Shown: positions 24,937 to 32,756 of the stretch, one piece after another
How positions within the stretch are numbered: position 1 is the stretch's first letter
Layout of the letters: every line of letters begins with the position of its first letter
Source: a virus
Length of the DNA: 47,628 nt
Reading direction: 5' to 3' (one strand)
IMG/VR virus record: IMGVR_UViG_3300033141_004399
Span: 1-47,628 of that record
Program-made: the position numbers and the translations under genes
The notes under the pieces: generated by a model
The model's database searches: none
What the model was told of the DNA's origin: nothing
What the model saw: the letters and a program-made list of their open reading frames with translations, nothing else

Positions 24937-26112
24937 CTATCCATCTCCTGTCCTGTTGAAAAGATTGCTTTCTTTATCAAGCCTTTTCTTAATCAGCTTG
25001 ATATACTCTTTGTTAATTTCATAGCCAATGAAGTGCCTGTTAAACCTTTTCGCCACCGCTAAGGTCGTGCCAGAGCCAGCGAACGGGTCAAGAACAACAC
25101 CTGGATGCCAACCTGCATTACATCCACAGTCAGTCCAGCCAATGGTATAATAATTAATCTTCATACGATATTTAGAAATATTTCTTATGTGTAACGACTG
25201 ATTAGGATCTATTTCAGTTCCGCTTTTTGCTGTTCCTGTGTTTTTACCTGGTCTTGTGGGCATATAGCTTTTATTAATTATTCTTGTCCTTGCTCTTCCA
25301 CACTTCCTACATACCCACTCAGGACAGGACGACAATATAGGCTTGACAACCAGTTTCTCTGGATAAGTGGCGAAATGCGCCTCTGGATATGGTTGTGTGG
25401 GAATTGTCCAAACGTCGCCTGGGTTCTTGCCAGAAGGATGGCACATTTTTTTAATATCCATATTTTCATAACTACTCATTTTCTCTCTATGTCCATTCCA
25501 GTTATATTTGATTCGATTAAGACTAATTTCTTTATGTTTTTCTCTTATCGCATCCAAGTCGAACCAATATTTTTTGCTTTTCACCAGCATAAACACTGGT
25601 TCATACTTATTTGTTAATCTGTCCTTTACTGATGAAGGCATCGCATTAGGCTTATTCCAGATTACAATATTCCTGAGTATCCAGTCCTGTTCATCAATCA
25701 TTCTAATAAGCAAGCGAAAATTTTGGAGAGCAAGGCATTTTTGTTTGATGCTTTGGGGTTTCTTAAAGTCTCCATATCTGTTAAATTTTCTACCTATTAG
25801 TCCATCACCTTTACTGGCCCACTGTTCTATATTCTCTCTACTATTGCCTGGTGGAGATGAGCCATAACAATCCCCGTGATTCCACCACATTACTCCAGTA
25901 GGTTTCAATACTCGTTTGCATTCGGCAGTGACAATCAGCATTTTTTCAATATATTCATTTAACGTCGGCTCTAGCCCTATCTGTTCCTCAACCCCGTAAT
26001 CTCTTAGCTAAAGACCCCAATATGGAGGGCTCGTAATAATAGTATCAATGCTATTGTCTTCCACTTCATTCATCTCTAAGCAAGATTTATTATATATTAC
26101 GTTAATCTCCAC
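24937..26112 (-). pseudogene. Beta-class DNA methyltransferase interrupted by amber codon
   Basis: From GTG at 26112 the frame reads VEINVIYNKSCLEMNEVEDN, then SIDTIITSPPYWGL, then TAG (26010-26008), then LRDYGVEEQIGLEPTLNEY and on through FAGSGTTL to 24937. TSPPYWGL (motif IV) before VVLDPFAGSGTT (motif I) marks a class beta N6-adenine or N4-cytosine methyltransferase. The stop falls directly inside the PPYWGLRDYG block, so the catalytic motif is cut from the rest. Without read-through only the fragment from an internal Met (25941) is made, and it lacks motif IV. TAG is a normal stop elsewhere in this genome. A zinc-like pair (CRKC...CGC) lies in the target-recognition region. The DNA is AT-rich. 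Confidence 0.75.
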
Positions 26113-26776
26113 TTGGGGAAAACTCACCTCCTTTATGTCTCTTTTTGTGACAACTTTCGCATAAAGTTATCAAATTAGATGTTTCAAATCGTAATTTTGG
26201 ATATTTAGACCACTCCTTAATGTGATGGACAATTAATTTATGATTTTTATTATGAGGAGCATTACAATCTTGGCATCTATAGTTATCTCTTTTAAGAATA
26301 GATTTTGCTAATTCTTTCCAAAAGTAACGGGCATATTTGCTTTGTCTTTCTGGGGAGTGTCCACCGTTCCAATTGGGATTTAATCTTCCAATCCGTCCAT
26401 ACATAGGATTCATTTTTCCAGGTAAACCCCAATACTTTCGTTTTCTAATCTCTTGCATAGTTCGAGTTTTAATTCCAAACTTTTTTATAAAATACAATAT
26501 ATTATTTACTGTGCATTTTTGCTCTCGTGCTATTTGATTGGCAGATTTATTTTTATACTCATTCTCAAGCCAATTTTTATCCCAATAAAGTTTTGGTTTT
26601 CTCCAATGTTGCCCTTTTTTGAATTCTGTCTGTGGAGAATAATGAATTCCTTTTATAAATCTACCTTTTTTATCTCTTGTTTTCATAATGCTATCAGTCA
26701 CAATGCAATCAATAGAGTTATCAGGTATCTCCTTCATCGACAAAGAGCTTTTGTTGTAGATAATATCAGTCTTCAA
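26102..26776 (-). CDS. HNH endonuclease with methyltransferase-like N-terminus
   Basis: In this 224-residue protein, residues 1-29 (MKTDIIYNKSSLSMKEIPDN...) copy the start of the neighbouring methyltransferase (IYNKSCLEMNEVEDNS), then the sequence switches to a nuclease. It has an HTH-like part (SANQIAREQKCTVNNILYF), a NUMOD-like KMNPMYG...NPNWNGG stretch, and an HNH domain: CQDCNAPH, LIVHHIKEW, NLITLCESCHKKRH. The gene is AT-rich and its end overlaps the methyltransferase start. It looks like a homing nuclease that has captured or duplicated the 5' end of its target gene. Confidence 0.8.
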   Translation of the reverse strand: MKTDIIYNKSSLSMKEIPDNSIDCIVTDSIMKTRDKKGRFIKGIHYSPQTEFKKGQHWRKPKLYWDKNWLENEYKNKSANQIAREQKCTVNNILYFIKKFGIKTRTMQEIRKRKYWGLPGKMNPMYGRIGRLNPNWNGGHSPERQSKYARYFWKELAKSILKRDNYRCQDCNAPHNKNHKLIVHHIKEWSKYPKLRFETSNLITLCESCHKKRHKGGEFSPSGD

Positions 26777-27281
26777 CCCATCCCCTCAACTCGTCCTCGC
26801 TGAAATTGAACACTTTTATAAAATACTCTTTTATCGCCCTCATCCTCGCTGGAGACTCTATCTCCTGTGTCAGACGAGGTTCCTTCTCCCACTCCTGCAT
26901 CTGCCAGATCAGGTCAAGGATGCTACGCCTGGCTGTCTGGAAGTTGTAGTAAAAATCAAGAAATTGGTCATTCTGCCCCTCTATAATTTCCCGCATCTGA
27001 TGGTTCGCCATACCCAGCTGGTAGACTGTCTTGTCAGCCTCCTCGAGCAGAGCGGAGAAATAGTTGATATATATCATTGCCACGCTGAAATTGTGGCTGA
27101 GGATATTCAGTTCCCCTCTCAGCTTTACTGTCTCATCCTCAGGTAGATATGGCTCCAGCCAGCGATTCTGGGAGACATCGTCAAAGATATAGCCTAGTAA
27201 AATCATCCAAGTAAAGACAAGAATGATTACGAGCTTCAGATTGACCTTCCCCCTAAAAATCCACCTCATCAAAGACTTCAT
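26766..27281 (-). CDS. Membrane-anchored coiled-coil protein
   Basis: The 171-residue protein starts at MKSLMRWIFRG; an upstream in-frame start would overlap the previous gene further. One membrane helix (LVIILVFTWMILLGYIF, about 17-33) is followed by a long helical part outside or inside the membrane (FSALLEEADKTVYQLGMANH). It overlaps the upstream zinc gene by 29 bases. It could be a spanin-like or envelope-acting protein, but no known family is evident. Confidence 0.6.
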   Translation of the reverse strand: MKSLMRWIFRGKVNLKLVIILVFTWMILLGYIFDDVSQNRWLEPYLPEDETVKLRGELNILSHNFSVAMIYINYFSALLEEADKTVYQLGMANHQMREIIEGQNDQFLDFYYNFQTARRSILDLIWQMQEWEKEPRLTQEIESPARMRAIKEYFIKVFNFSEDELRGWVED

Positions 27282-27426
27282 CGGCTTTCTTTTTGCAGGA
27301 CAGACAGAAAAGCTGGTGGTGAAAGCTCCCCTGCTTTTTGTGCCCATTATAGAATCTTATCTGGACCAGGTATCTCATTGGAAGAATGCGCCCGCAATGG
27401 AAGCACTTTCCGTAATCTCTGTTCAA
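27253..27426 (-). CDS. Small zinc-finger protein
   Basis: This 57-residue protein from a TTG start (MNRDYGKCFHCGRILPMRY...) has CFHC (Cys8, Cys11) and CLSC (Cys41, Cys44), a classic four-Cys site with basic and His-rich link. AGGGGAGG lies upstream. The start is uncertain; the frame and Cys pairs are clear. The gene lies between the terminase and the membrane protein. Confidence 0.65.
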   Translation of the reverse strand: MNRDYGKCFHCGRILPMRYLVQIRFYNGHKKQGSFHHQLFCLSCKKKADEVFDEVDF

Positions 27427-27435
27427 ATCTCGGTC

Positions 27436-27609
27436 TCAGCCTCCCCTGCGAAGATTGAATACCTCCTGCAGACTGTATATTCTCTTGTCCGTGAGATACT
27501 TTTTCCGCCTGGCCTCCCTGCGTGCCTCTTCCAGTGAGTCGAACTGCTCCATGTGGAGCCTGGCTGGGTTGTCCTCGTCCCTGCCCATCAGAAGATATTT
27601 TCCCTGCAT
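27436..27609 (-). CDS. Small basic helical protein
   Basis: This 57-residue protein (MQGKYLLMGRDEDNPARLHM...) is highly charged with an EEARREARRKKYL helix. It starts within the large terminase stop as TAATG, so it is translationally coupled. Function unknown; an alternative frame over the same stretch has poorer protein character. Confidence 0.65.
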   Translation of the reverse strand: MQGKYLLMGRDEDNPARLHMEQFDSLEEARREARRKKYLTDKRIYSLQEVFNLRRGG

Positions 27610-28895
27610 TACCCTTCTCCCACGAACCAGAGTTTTGGCTCAATATGCCGTTTCCCTATAAATGCCATAATTACTGCATCAGCTCTATCGGGAGATTTAA
27701 GTCCTCTTTTTTTCATTTCTTCTTTCGATTCTACTTGAATTTTTTTATCACTTCTAATTTTATATTGTATCCCTGATAACTGAGCTATCAGGTCAGGATC
27801 ATCAGGTAGATCTATGTCTCCCTTTTCCAATCTTTCCCGAAATAGCCAATGAGCCTCTGCCCGCAAATTAAGAAACCTTTCTTTATCCTCTGCTTCTGCT
27901 CCAGCTATAAACTCCTCAACTGGATACTCAAGTTCTTTAAGGCGGTCATATACACCTGCTCCAACCCCGACAGCATCAACCCTTACTATGTCGGGTTTTT
28001 CCCTATCAATAAGCAAAGCTATTTCTCCTGTAGTTTGCATCGTGCTCACAAAACTTGAGGTATGGGCAATTCTTACCACCGGTCCTTGCCTACAAGCCAC
28101 TACATTCTCATCGCCGCCAGAGCGAGCTATATCTATCCCAAATTCACAGGGATTACTTCCCTCTAATTTCCTTTCAACTGCCATTTTAATCCATTTATAG
28201 GGGAAAATATAAAGTCCTTCTGCCATTACATCCCAATCGCCTTCCAAATATTTCTTAATCAGTTCTGGAGGTAATGATTTCTTTAGGTTTTTAATATAAT
28301 CTGGATCAAGATAAGGATTGTCAGAGGGCAATGCTGGAATAAATTTATAATTATCTAATTTTTGGTCTATAAATGTTCTTCTAACCCAACCTGGTTCGGG
28401 ATTGCTCGCTAATAATCCTCTAAACCGAGGAAACTTTCCGTTAGGCAATTTCAAAGATAATCTAGTTTGTAAAAGGTCAAAATACTTCTTTTCAATCTCT
28501 GTTGCTTCATCGATAAAAAACCAGCCAAGTTCTAATGATTTTAATCTTTCTAAAGCAATATGCTCTGATGATGGCTTCAACCCCATAAAATAAATAATTG
28601 AACCATTAATAAGCTCAATAAATCCTTCTTGTTTGTTATGAAACTTAATAAGCTCAGGGGGCACAAATTTTAAAAATGTTATTAAGGTTGTGCGTTTTAA
28701 TGAAGATAATTCCCATCGGCATATTAAACCAACATTACCCGGGTAATCTAATGAAAGTTGCAATCCTTCCATACAGCCCCAAACTGATTTTCCACCCCTC
28801 ATAGCCCCTCCAAAAAGACAATATCGTTCAGAAGCTGTGTGCGCTTCAATTTGTTTTTTAGACGGTTGATAAATTTTAGAAAGATCAATCTTCAT
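27609..28895 (-). CDS. terL: Terminase large subunit
   Basis: In this 428-residue protein, the ATPase half has Walker A GGAMRGGKSVWG (about 29-40), Walker B WFFIDEATEIE, and a coupling segment. The nuclease half has GIDIARSGGDENVV, VDAVGVGAGVYDRL and DRADAVIMAF, the three acidic metal-binding positions of the RNase H-like fold. It translocates DNA into the prohead through the portal. The sequence is strikingly AT-rich (spot count of one 60-base line, 32% GC) compared with genes to either side (58% in one line near 27.0 kb). Confidence 0.95.
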   Translation of the reverse strand: MKIDLSKIYQPSKKQIEAHTASERYCLFGGAMRGGKSVWGCMEGLQLSLDYPGNVGLICRWELSSLKRTTLITFLKFVPPELIKFHNKQEGFIELINGSIIYFMGLKPSSEHIALERLKSLELGWFFIDEATEIEKKYFDLLQTRLSLKLPNGKFPRFRGLLASNPEPGWVRRTFIDQKLDNYKFIPALPSDNPYLDPDYIKNLKKSLPPELIKKYLEGDWDVMAEGLYIFPYKWIKMAVERKLEGSNPCEFGIDIARSGGDENVVACRQGPVVRIAHTSSFVSTMQTTGEIALLIDREKPDIVRVDAVGVGAGVYDRLKELEYPVEEFIAGAEAEDKERFLNLRAEAHWLFRERLEKGDIDLPDDPDLIAQLSGIQYKIRSDKKIQVESKEEMKKRGLKSPDRADAVIMAFIGKRHIEPKLWFVGEG

Positions 28896-29199
28896 CTTTG
28901 GGCCGAGGAACGGCTGATATTATTTTGATATTGAAATCACCACCCATATTCTGTTCATATCTATCCCGCCACCTATCGGGAGCACGGTTCTTCAGCCAGA
29001 ATATTTGAGCTGTAACATTACCACTTATCGCCGATTTAAACAATGAGTCCTCTACAACCTGAGTTCTACTATCGAGAATATCAACAACCTTCTTATCTAG
29101 AGCTTCTGATTCCTTTCTCCACCGCCAAAACGTAGAAAAATCCAGATCGGCACTACGGCAAGCCTTTGCCATAGATACCCCATTAGATATAGACTCCAA
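28885..29199 (-). CDS. terS: Terminase small subunit
   Basis: This protein of about 104 residues has an HTH (SMAKACRSADLDFSTFWRWR) followed by a helical oligomerisation part and a late KNRAPDRWRDRYE segment, common to small terminases that bind packaging sites. The start shown is TTG. A longer frame with an ATT start at 29226 has GGGGAG 5 bases upstream and adds IAKRKIEAI, which also fits the family. It overlaps the large subunit by 11 bases. Confidence 0.85.
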   Translation of the reverse strand: MESISNGVSMAKACRSADLDFSTFWRWRKESEALDKKVVDILDSRTQVVEDSLFKSAISGNVTAQIFWLKNRAPDRWRDRYEQNMGGDFNIKIISAVPRPKDED

Positions 29200-29263
29200 A
29201 ATAGCTTCTATCTTGCGTTTTGCAATTTTTACTCCCCGGATAAAAACACTATTGGCATTAGAT

Positions 29264-29326
29264 TTATATCATTTCTTCTATATCAAACTCAATTAAATCC
29301 TCATCCAAATCTTTATCTCTTCTCAT
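29264..29326 (-). CDS. Possible 20-residue peptide
   Basis: A short frame (MRRDKDLDEDLIEFDIEEMI) overlaps the preceding small frame as ATGA, with GAGGGGAGA in front. It is strongly acidic. Together with the next entry it fills the gap between methyltransferase and terminase. Support is limited to the ribosome site and the overlap. Confidence 0.4.
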   Translation of the reverse strand: MRRDKDLDEDLIEFDIEEMI

Positions 29327-29412
29327 TCTCCCCTCAAAGACCTGCTTCCAAAAATTCCCAATTTAAATCCTGAGTTCATTTCCTGTATATATTTCTTATC
29401 TCGTTTATTCAT
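29323..29412 (-). CDS. Possible 29-residue peptide
   Basis: The frame MNKRDKKYIQEMNSGFKLGI... starts at an ATG overlapping the methyltransferase stop (ATGA) and ends at the start of the next small frame. It could be a true tiny gene or the remains of a longer one. Confidence 0.4.
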   Translation of the reverse strand: MNKRDKKYIQEMNSGFKLGIFGSRSLRGE

Positions 29413-30626
29413 AATTTTACTGCCTTCCCACCAGAAAATTGCTCCCAGCGGTTAATTATAACATCAATATATACAGGATCTATTTCCATCATATAACATT
29501 TACGGTTTAACTTTTCGCAAGCTATAAGCATTGAACCCGAACCGCCATAAGGATCTAAAATTATTTCATTTCTTTTTGTATAATCATCTATAATTTCAGA
29601 TAATAATCCCACTGGTTTTTGAGTTGGATGACATCGTGTAATAAGTTCCTCTTTTCTATTACCTTTTCTTATTATGCCATTCCAATTCCATCTATATATT
29701 TTAACAGATATTCCTTTTATATTTGTCCATATAAGTTCTGCATCGCTAAAAGTATTTTTCCTTTCTGCTCCCTCATTTTTCTTATCCCAAACCAACCAAT
29801 GAGGTGAAATTGGTAACTTATCACTAAAATTATTTGCTCCGAAAATAAAGACTTTTTTAGCTAAATCTAATAAAAAAATAGGGTTAAATAATTTATCATC
29901 ACCTTTTATTTTTCTATATAACTTTCTATTAACTATAGTTTTTGCTCTTTGTTTAGAACTCAACTTGCCATAAGTAAAACCTAATTCTCCTCCACCTCCT
30001 ATTCCATTTATATTACCCTTAATAAGATTTATCCCATACGGAGGATCAGTAAAAACCATATCTGCCTTTTCACCATTCATTAACTTCTCTACATCTTCCC
30101 TACTCGTCGCATCTCCACACATCAATCTATGCCTACCTAACTGATAAATCTCTCCTCGTTTACTTTTTGGCTCCTTTATCTTCTCTGCTTCTTCTTCTGC
30201 ATTAAAATCATCTTCTTTAACTTCTTTTGGTATCCAATTAACTATCTCTTCTAATTCCTTCTCATCGAAACCAGTAAGAGAAAGATCAAACTCCCCATCA
30301 TCCAGTTCCACCAGCAAATCCGCCAGCTTCGTGAAGTCCCACGTGGCAAGCTCTGCAAGCTTGTTGTCAGCTACCGCATAGGCGTAGGCTTTCTTCCCGC
30401 CGAAAGGAAGATATATCACGGGAACTTTCTTGATGCCAGCCTTCCTTGCCGCTTCCACTCTGGCGTGCCCTGCCACAATCATATTATCCCTAGTCGCCAG
30501 AATAGGGTTAGTCCAGCCGAATTCCCCGAATGATTTGACTATCCTATCTATCTGCTCGGAGCTGTGCGTCTTGGGATTCCCGGGGAACGGTTTGAGCCTG
30601 TCAATGTCTACCTGCTTTACTTCCAT
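29409..30626 (-). CDS. ParB-like domain fused to DNA methyltransferase
   Basis: In this 405-residue protein, residues 1-125 are a ParB/sulfiredoxin-like domain: RLKPFPGNPKTHS, WTNPILATRDNMIVAGHARV, AYAVADNKLAELATW. Residues about 160-400 are a beta-class methyltransferase with FTDPPYGI (about 193-200) and late DPYGGSGSML. Such fusions are common in phages and modify adenine or cytosine, perhaps against host restriction. Base composition shifts sharply near 30,250: the methyltransferase half is AT-rich, the ParB half is not, so the gene may be a recombinant. ATG at 30626 is preferred over a GTG one codon earlier. Confidence 0.88.
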   Translation of the reverse strand: MEVKQVDIDRLKPFPGNPKTHSSEQIDRIVKSFGEFGWTNPILATRDNMIVAGHARVEAARKAGIKKVPVIYLPFGGKKAYAYAVADNKLAELATWDFTKLADLLVELDDGEFDLSLTGFDEKELEEIVNWIPKEVKEDDFNAEEEAEKIKEPKSKRGEIYQLGRHRLMCGDATSREDVEKLMNGEKADMVFTDPPYGINLIKGNINGIGGGGELGFTYGKLSSKQRAKTIVNRKLYRKIKGDDKLFNPIFLLDLAKKVFIFGANNFSDKLPISPHWLVWDKKNEGAERKNTFSDAELIWTNIKGISVKIYRWNWNGIIRKGNRKEELITRCHPTQKPVGLLSEIIDDYTKRNEIILDPYGGSGSMLIACEKLNRKCYMMEIDPVYIDVIINRWEQFSGGKAVKL

Positions 30627-30787
30627 CACGCACCCTGCCTGTATATTGTTCTTCCCAGTCTCTCCAGTCCATCCCTTATGTCCAAGAGAACCTCGAGGAA
30701 CATCCTGTCCTTCCTTTCCTCAGCCACATCTATCCGCTCCATTTTCTGGTCATCGAATTCCTTCAGAATTTCCTCTTTTCTCCGCAT
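30626..30787 (-). CDS. Small helical protein
   Basis: This 53-residue protein (MRRKEEILKEFDDQKMERID...) has a perfect AGGAGG 6 bases upstream. It is entirely alpha-helical and charged, with TGATG overlap into the ParB-methyltransferase gene. It overlaps the HNH gene end by 25 bases. Function unknown. Confidence 0.7.
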   Translation of the reverse strand: MRRKEEILKEFDDQKMERIDVAEERKDRMFLEVLLDIRDGLERLGRTIYRQGA

Positions 30788-31086
30788 TTTATCCTCCTGA
30801 GTTTCTCGTGCATCTTCTCTACGTCCAGCCCCTTTATCCTCCAGAGCTCGTCTCTGCTGACAAAGGGCTTTCGGGTGAAATGACAACGCTGATGGCACTT
30901 GTGGCAGACAGATACCATATTGTCTTCTTCGCACTTTCCGCCCGCCGAGCGATATATTATCTCGTGAACCTGGACAGCCTTCGTTTTCCTGCCTTCGCTG
31001 GCGCAGACCTCGCAAAACTGGTGTGCCCAGAAGTAGCTTGATTGCTTCAGGTAATCCCGTTTTCTTCGCTCAGACCACTTTTTTAC
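30763..31086 (-). CDS. HNH endonuclease, start codon unclear
   Basis: The frame of about 107 residues reads VKKWSERRKRDYLKQSSYF then CEVCASEGRKTKAVQVHEII, with SVCHKCHQRCHF after it: a compact HNH nuclease like those next to terminases, where they help cut packaged DNA. No ATG, GTG or TTG begins this frame; the preceding in-frame codon run leads back to the TGA of the next gene upstream. An ATG with a fair ribosome site lies at 31091 in the next frame (ATG GGG TAA), and a single extra G in the GGGG run would put it in frame. So either the gene is broken, a frameshift is used, or the run is miscalled. Confidence 0.7.
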   Translation of the reverse strand, partial: VKKWSERRKRDYLKQSSYFWAHQFCEVCASEGRKTKAVQVHEIIYRSAGGKCEEDNMVSVCHKCHQRCHFTRKPFVSRDELWRIKGLDVEKMHEKLRRIKCGEKRKF

Positions 31087-31095
31087 CCCATAAGA

Positions 31096-31251
31096 TCACC
31101 CTACCAGTTGTTTCTCTCTCTGCTCTTCTGTCGGTATACTACGAAAACAGCCGAGACAGGTATACCAGGAACCATATTCATCCTTCTCCTGTATCATTCC
31201 GTCGAATGCCCCGCAGAAAGGGCAGTCTCTTCTCCTATCCCAGAAAATCAT
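31096..31251 (-). CDS. Small zinc-ribbon protein
   Basis: This 51-residue protein (MIFWDRRRDCPFCGAFDGMI...) has CPFC and CLGC (four-Cys zinc site) around an aromatic middle (EYGSWYT). GAGGAG lies 6 bases upstream and the start overlaps the regulator stop as ATGA. It ends in TGA; the following HNH frame continues in the same phase, so the two could be one gene split by a stop. Confidence 0.75.
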   Translation of the reverse strand: MIFWDRRRDCPFCGAFDGMIQEKDEYGSWYTCLGCFRSIPTEEQREKQLVG

Positions 31252-31646
31252 CTTGTCTCCTCATAATCGTTCCCCACTCCAGCCCCCTTCTTGATTGGCC
31301 AATCAACGGCGGTCACGTCCCTCGCCTGATTTTTATTACCTAAACATATTTTACGAAGTTTCACCAGAGCTGATTGAAGATGTTTTCCAACAGCCTGCTG
31401 GGTAATATTTAACTCTTGTGCAATTTCCCTCTGAGTTTTCCCTTGAAAATAAATATAATTAATTATTTCTTTCTGCTGATTGGTTAGTTGCCGGAAGGCA
31501 AGCCTCAACAACAGCTTTTCCCCATCATCGGGAAGTGTGGAAATGCCATTATCCACAAAAAAATTATCACTGTAGGTTAACGTATCCTCGAAGTAATGCA
31601 GTTTTCCCTCGTCGTCCACAAAATCTAAATCACTAAAATTTTTCAT
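31248..31646 (-). CDS. Sigma-region-4-like transcription regulator
   Basis: This 132-residue protein, residues about 50-95, reads LTNQQKEIINYIYFQGKTQ then REIAQELNITQQAVGKHLQS, matching the sigma70 region 4 helix-turn-helix used by phage late regulators. The N-terminus is acidic and may bind polymerase. It is the first gene downstream of the terminator that ends the early region and has a palindrome directly upstream. It therefore probably controls late gene expression. The downstream zinc gene overlaps it by 4 bases. Confidence 0.78.
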   Translation of the reverse strand: MKNFSDLDFVDDEGKLHYFEDTLTYSDNFFVDNGISTLPDDGEKLLLRLAFRQLTNQQKEIINYIYFQGKTQREIAQELNITQQAVGKHLQSALVKLRKICLGNKNQARDVTAVDWPIKKGAGVGNDYEETR

Positions 31647-31650
31647 CGCC

Positions 31651-31664
31651 TTCTATTAATAGAA
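31651..31664. promoter_or_regulatory. 14-bp perfect palindrome, candidate operator
   Basis: TTCTATTAATAGAA is a perfect inverted repeat ending 5 bases before the start codon of the regulator. It overlaps a -10-like TATTAA. A dimeric repressor or the regulator itself could bind it. Confidence 0.6.
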
Positions 31665-31685
31665 AGTTTGACAACCTATTTACAA
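31656..31685 (-). promoter_or_regulatory. Candidate late promoter
   Basis: On the minus strand TTGTAA (31685-31680), 18 bases, then TATTAA (31661-31656). It would start transcripts within about 10 bases of the regulator ATG, leaving little leader, so it is uncertain. It lies between the early terminator and the late genes. Confidence 0.4.
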
Positions 31686-31698
31686 CCATTTTTATAAA
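31668..31698 (+). promoter_or_regulatory. Candidate plus-strand sigma70 promoter
   Basis: TTGACA (31668-31673) is followed, 19 bases later, by TATAAA (31693-31698), or 18 bases to TTATAA. It is the best promoter-like pair on the plus strand I noticed, yet no plus-strand gene follows. It could drive a short antisense RNA. Confidence 0.4.
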
Positions 31699-31743
31699 AA
31701 AAGGCAGACCACACAGCGCAATGAAAATGCCGTGTAGCCTGCC
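31696..31743 (-). terminator. Strong intrinsic terminator ending the early region
   Basis: On the minus strand a long GC-rich stem (GGCAG...CTACACGGC pairing with GCGCTGTGTGG...CTGCC) is followed by TTTTTTT. It lies after the early gene 31830-32552 and before the late regulator. It divides early from late transcription. Confidence 0.9.
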
Positions 31744-31785
31744 AGTAGGTTCTTCCTCTGTAGCTGGGCTACTGTCTATTTTTTT
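31705..31785 (+). ncRNA. Candidate small plus-strand RNA
   Basis: From the plus-strand promoter candidate, RNA would cover the large hairpin (31703-31743) and a second hairpin GTAGC-TGG-GCTAC (31760-31772), then a run of seven T. That last part looks like a weak intrinsic terminator. The RNA would be complementary to the leader and terminator of the early/late junction. Confidence 0.3.
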
Positions 31786-31829
31786 GTATATGTAGATAAA
31801 AAAATAAAACTACTGTTTCTAACTAGCCC

Positions 31830-32552
31830 TTATATATCTTCATTATATGCTAGAGCCACTCTATTATAGTCTGAGTCGCTTACTAGTAAACCTGTCATTT
31901 CTCTTCTCTCTCCCTGCGTCCCCATCCTAATGAGCTCGTCGCCCCGCCCTCCCTTCACGTGGAGATATGCGAGGAGCAACAGATCTTCCGTGGGCATCTT
32001 GGAATCGGAGTCGAAACAGAGACGAAAAGTATATCCATTTTTTTCACAAGTTACCGGGTAATGATACGTATTCCAGAAAAACCATTCTCTTTTTGTGCCA
32101 TCTCCTAAATGTTCTTCATAACGAAATCCCCCACGTTTCTTGAATTCTTCTGCCTGTTCCTTGTTGAGAAATTTCAAAAGGAGTTTTCTGGCTCTATCCC
32201 TTCGCTTCCTATTTCCTGATTCTTCGTCTCTTCTGTCGATCCCTATATATGGAATATATGAATATATTCTTTCCACATACCCCCTAATTCTCAGCCTCCG
32301 AAAATCATCATCTTCTTCAATGTCTACCTGGGCTATTCCTGAACATATCGTTCCATTAGGGAAAACAAGCTTATAACCAAAAGCAAGAATAAGTGACATA
32401 TCCAATTCAACTAGTTTTCTATAGAGAGGGAAACTCCACATAATGGCATTTTTGGGGAAAATCTCTCTATATATCCAATACCTATCTTCTGGATTAGAGG
32501 GGGGAGACAGGTCTATCTCCGCCTCCTCCCCCAACATTCTCAGTGTCGCCAT
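31830..32552 (-). CDS. Hypothetical early protein
   Basis: This 240-residue protein is the last gene of the early region. The N-terminal part is mixed alpha/beta (IYREIFPKNAIMWSFPLYR); the middle is basic (GNRKRRDRARKLLLKFLNKE). The C-terminal part YTFRLCFDSDSKMPTEDL then LLLAYLHVKGGRGDELIRMG recalls a small domain found in many phage early proteins but not one I can name. No catalytic motif is clear. Confidence 0.75.
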   Translation of the reverse strand: MATLRMLGEEAEIDLSPPSNPEDRYWIYREIFPKNAIMWSFPLYRKLVELDMSLILAFGYKLVFPNGTICSGIAQVDIEEDDDFRRLRIRGYVERIYSYIPYIGIDRRDEESGNRKRRDRARKLLLKFLNKEQAEEFKKRGGFRYEEHLGDGTKREWFFWNTYHYPVTCEKNGYTFRLCFDSDSKMPTEDLLLLAYLHVKGGRGDELIRMGTQGERREMTGLLVSDSDYNRVALAYNEDI

Positions 32553-32755
32553 CAGTATCCCCTCGCCCCTGTGTAACGTATCGGCTTCCCAAATACCAAC
32601 TCCTCAACTGTATCTGGACACTTTTCCACCTTCTTGCCCTCTTTTGTCAGCGCCTCATAGCCCTCCTTAATAAGCCTGTCGAATTCCTTCTCCGCCTTCT
32701 TGCCCTCGACCGTCAGGGTCGAATGCCCTTCCTTGTTCAGAATGTAGAACCTCAT
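32552..32755 (-). CDS. Hypothetical early protein
   Basis: This 67-residue protein (MRFYILNKEGHSTLTVEGKK...) contains two similar phrases, NKEGHSTLTVEGKKAEKEFD and TKEGKKVEK. It stops as the next gene starts. Function unknown. Confidence 0.7.
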   Translation of the reverse strand: MRFYILNKEGHSTLTVEGKKAEKEFDRLIKEGYEALTKEGKKVEKCPDTVEELVFGKPIRYTGARGY

Positions 32756-32756
32756 T

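Noticed and set aside
26008-26010. TAG read as an amino acid throughout the genome (alternative code)
   Set aside because: TAG ends the portal and capsid genes in correct places, so it is an ordinary stop here.
27347-27643. A 98-codon minus frame below the terminase gene
   Set aside because: Two smaller genes in another frame have better protein character, zinc Cys pairs, and stop-start coupling with terminase.
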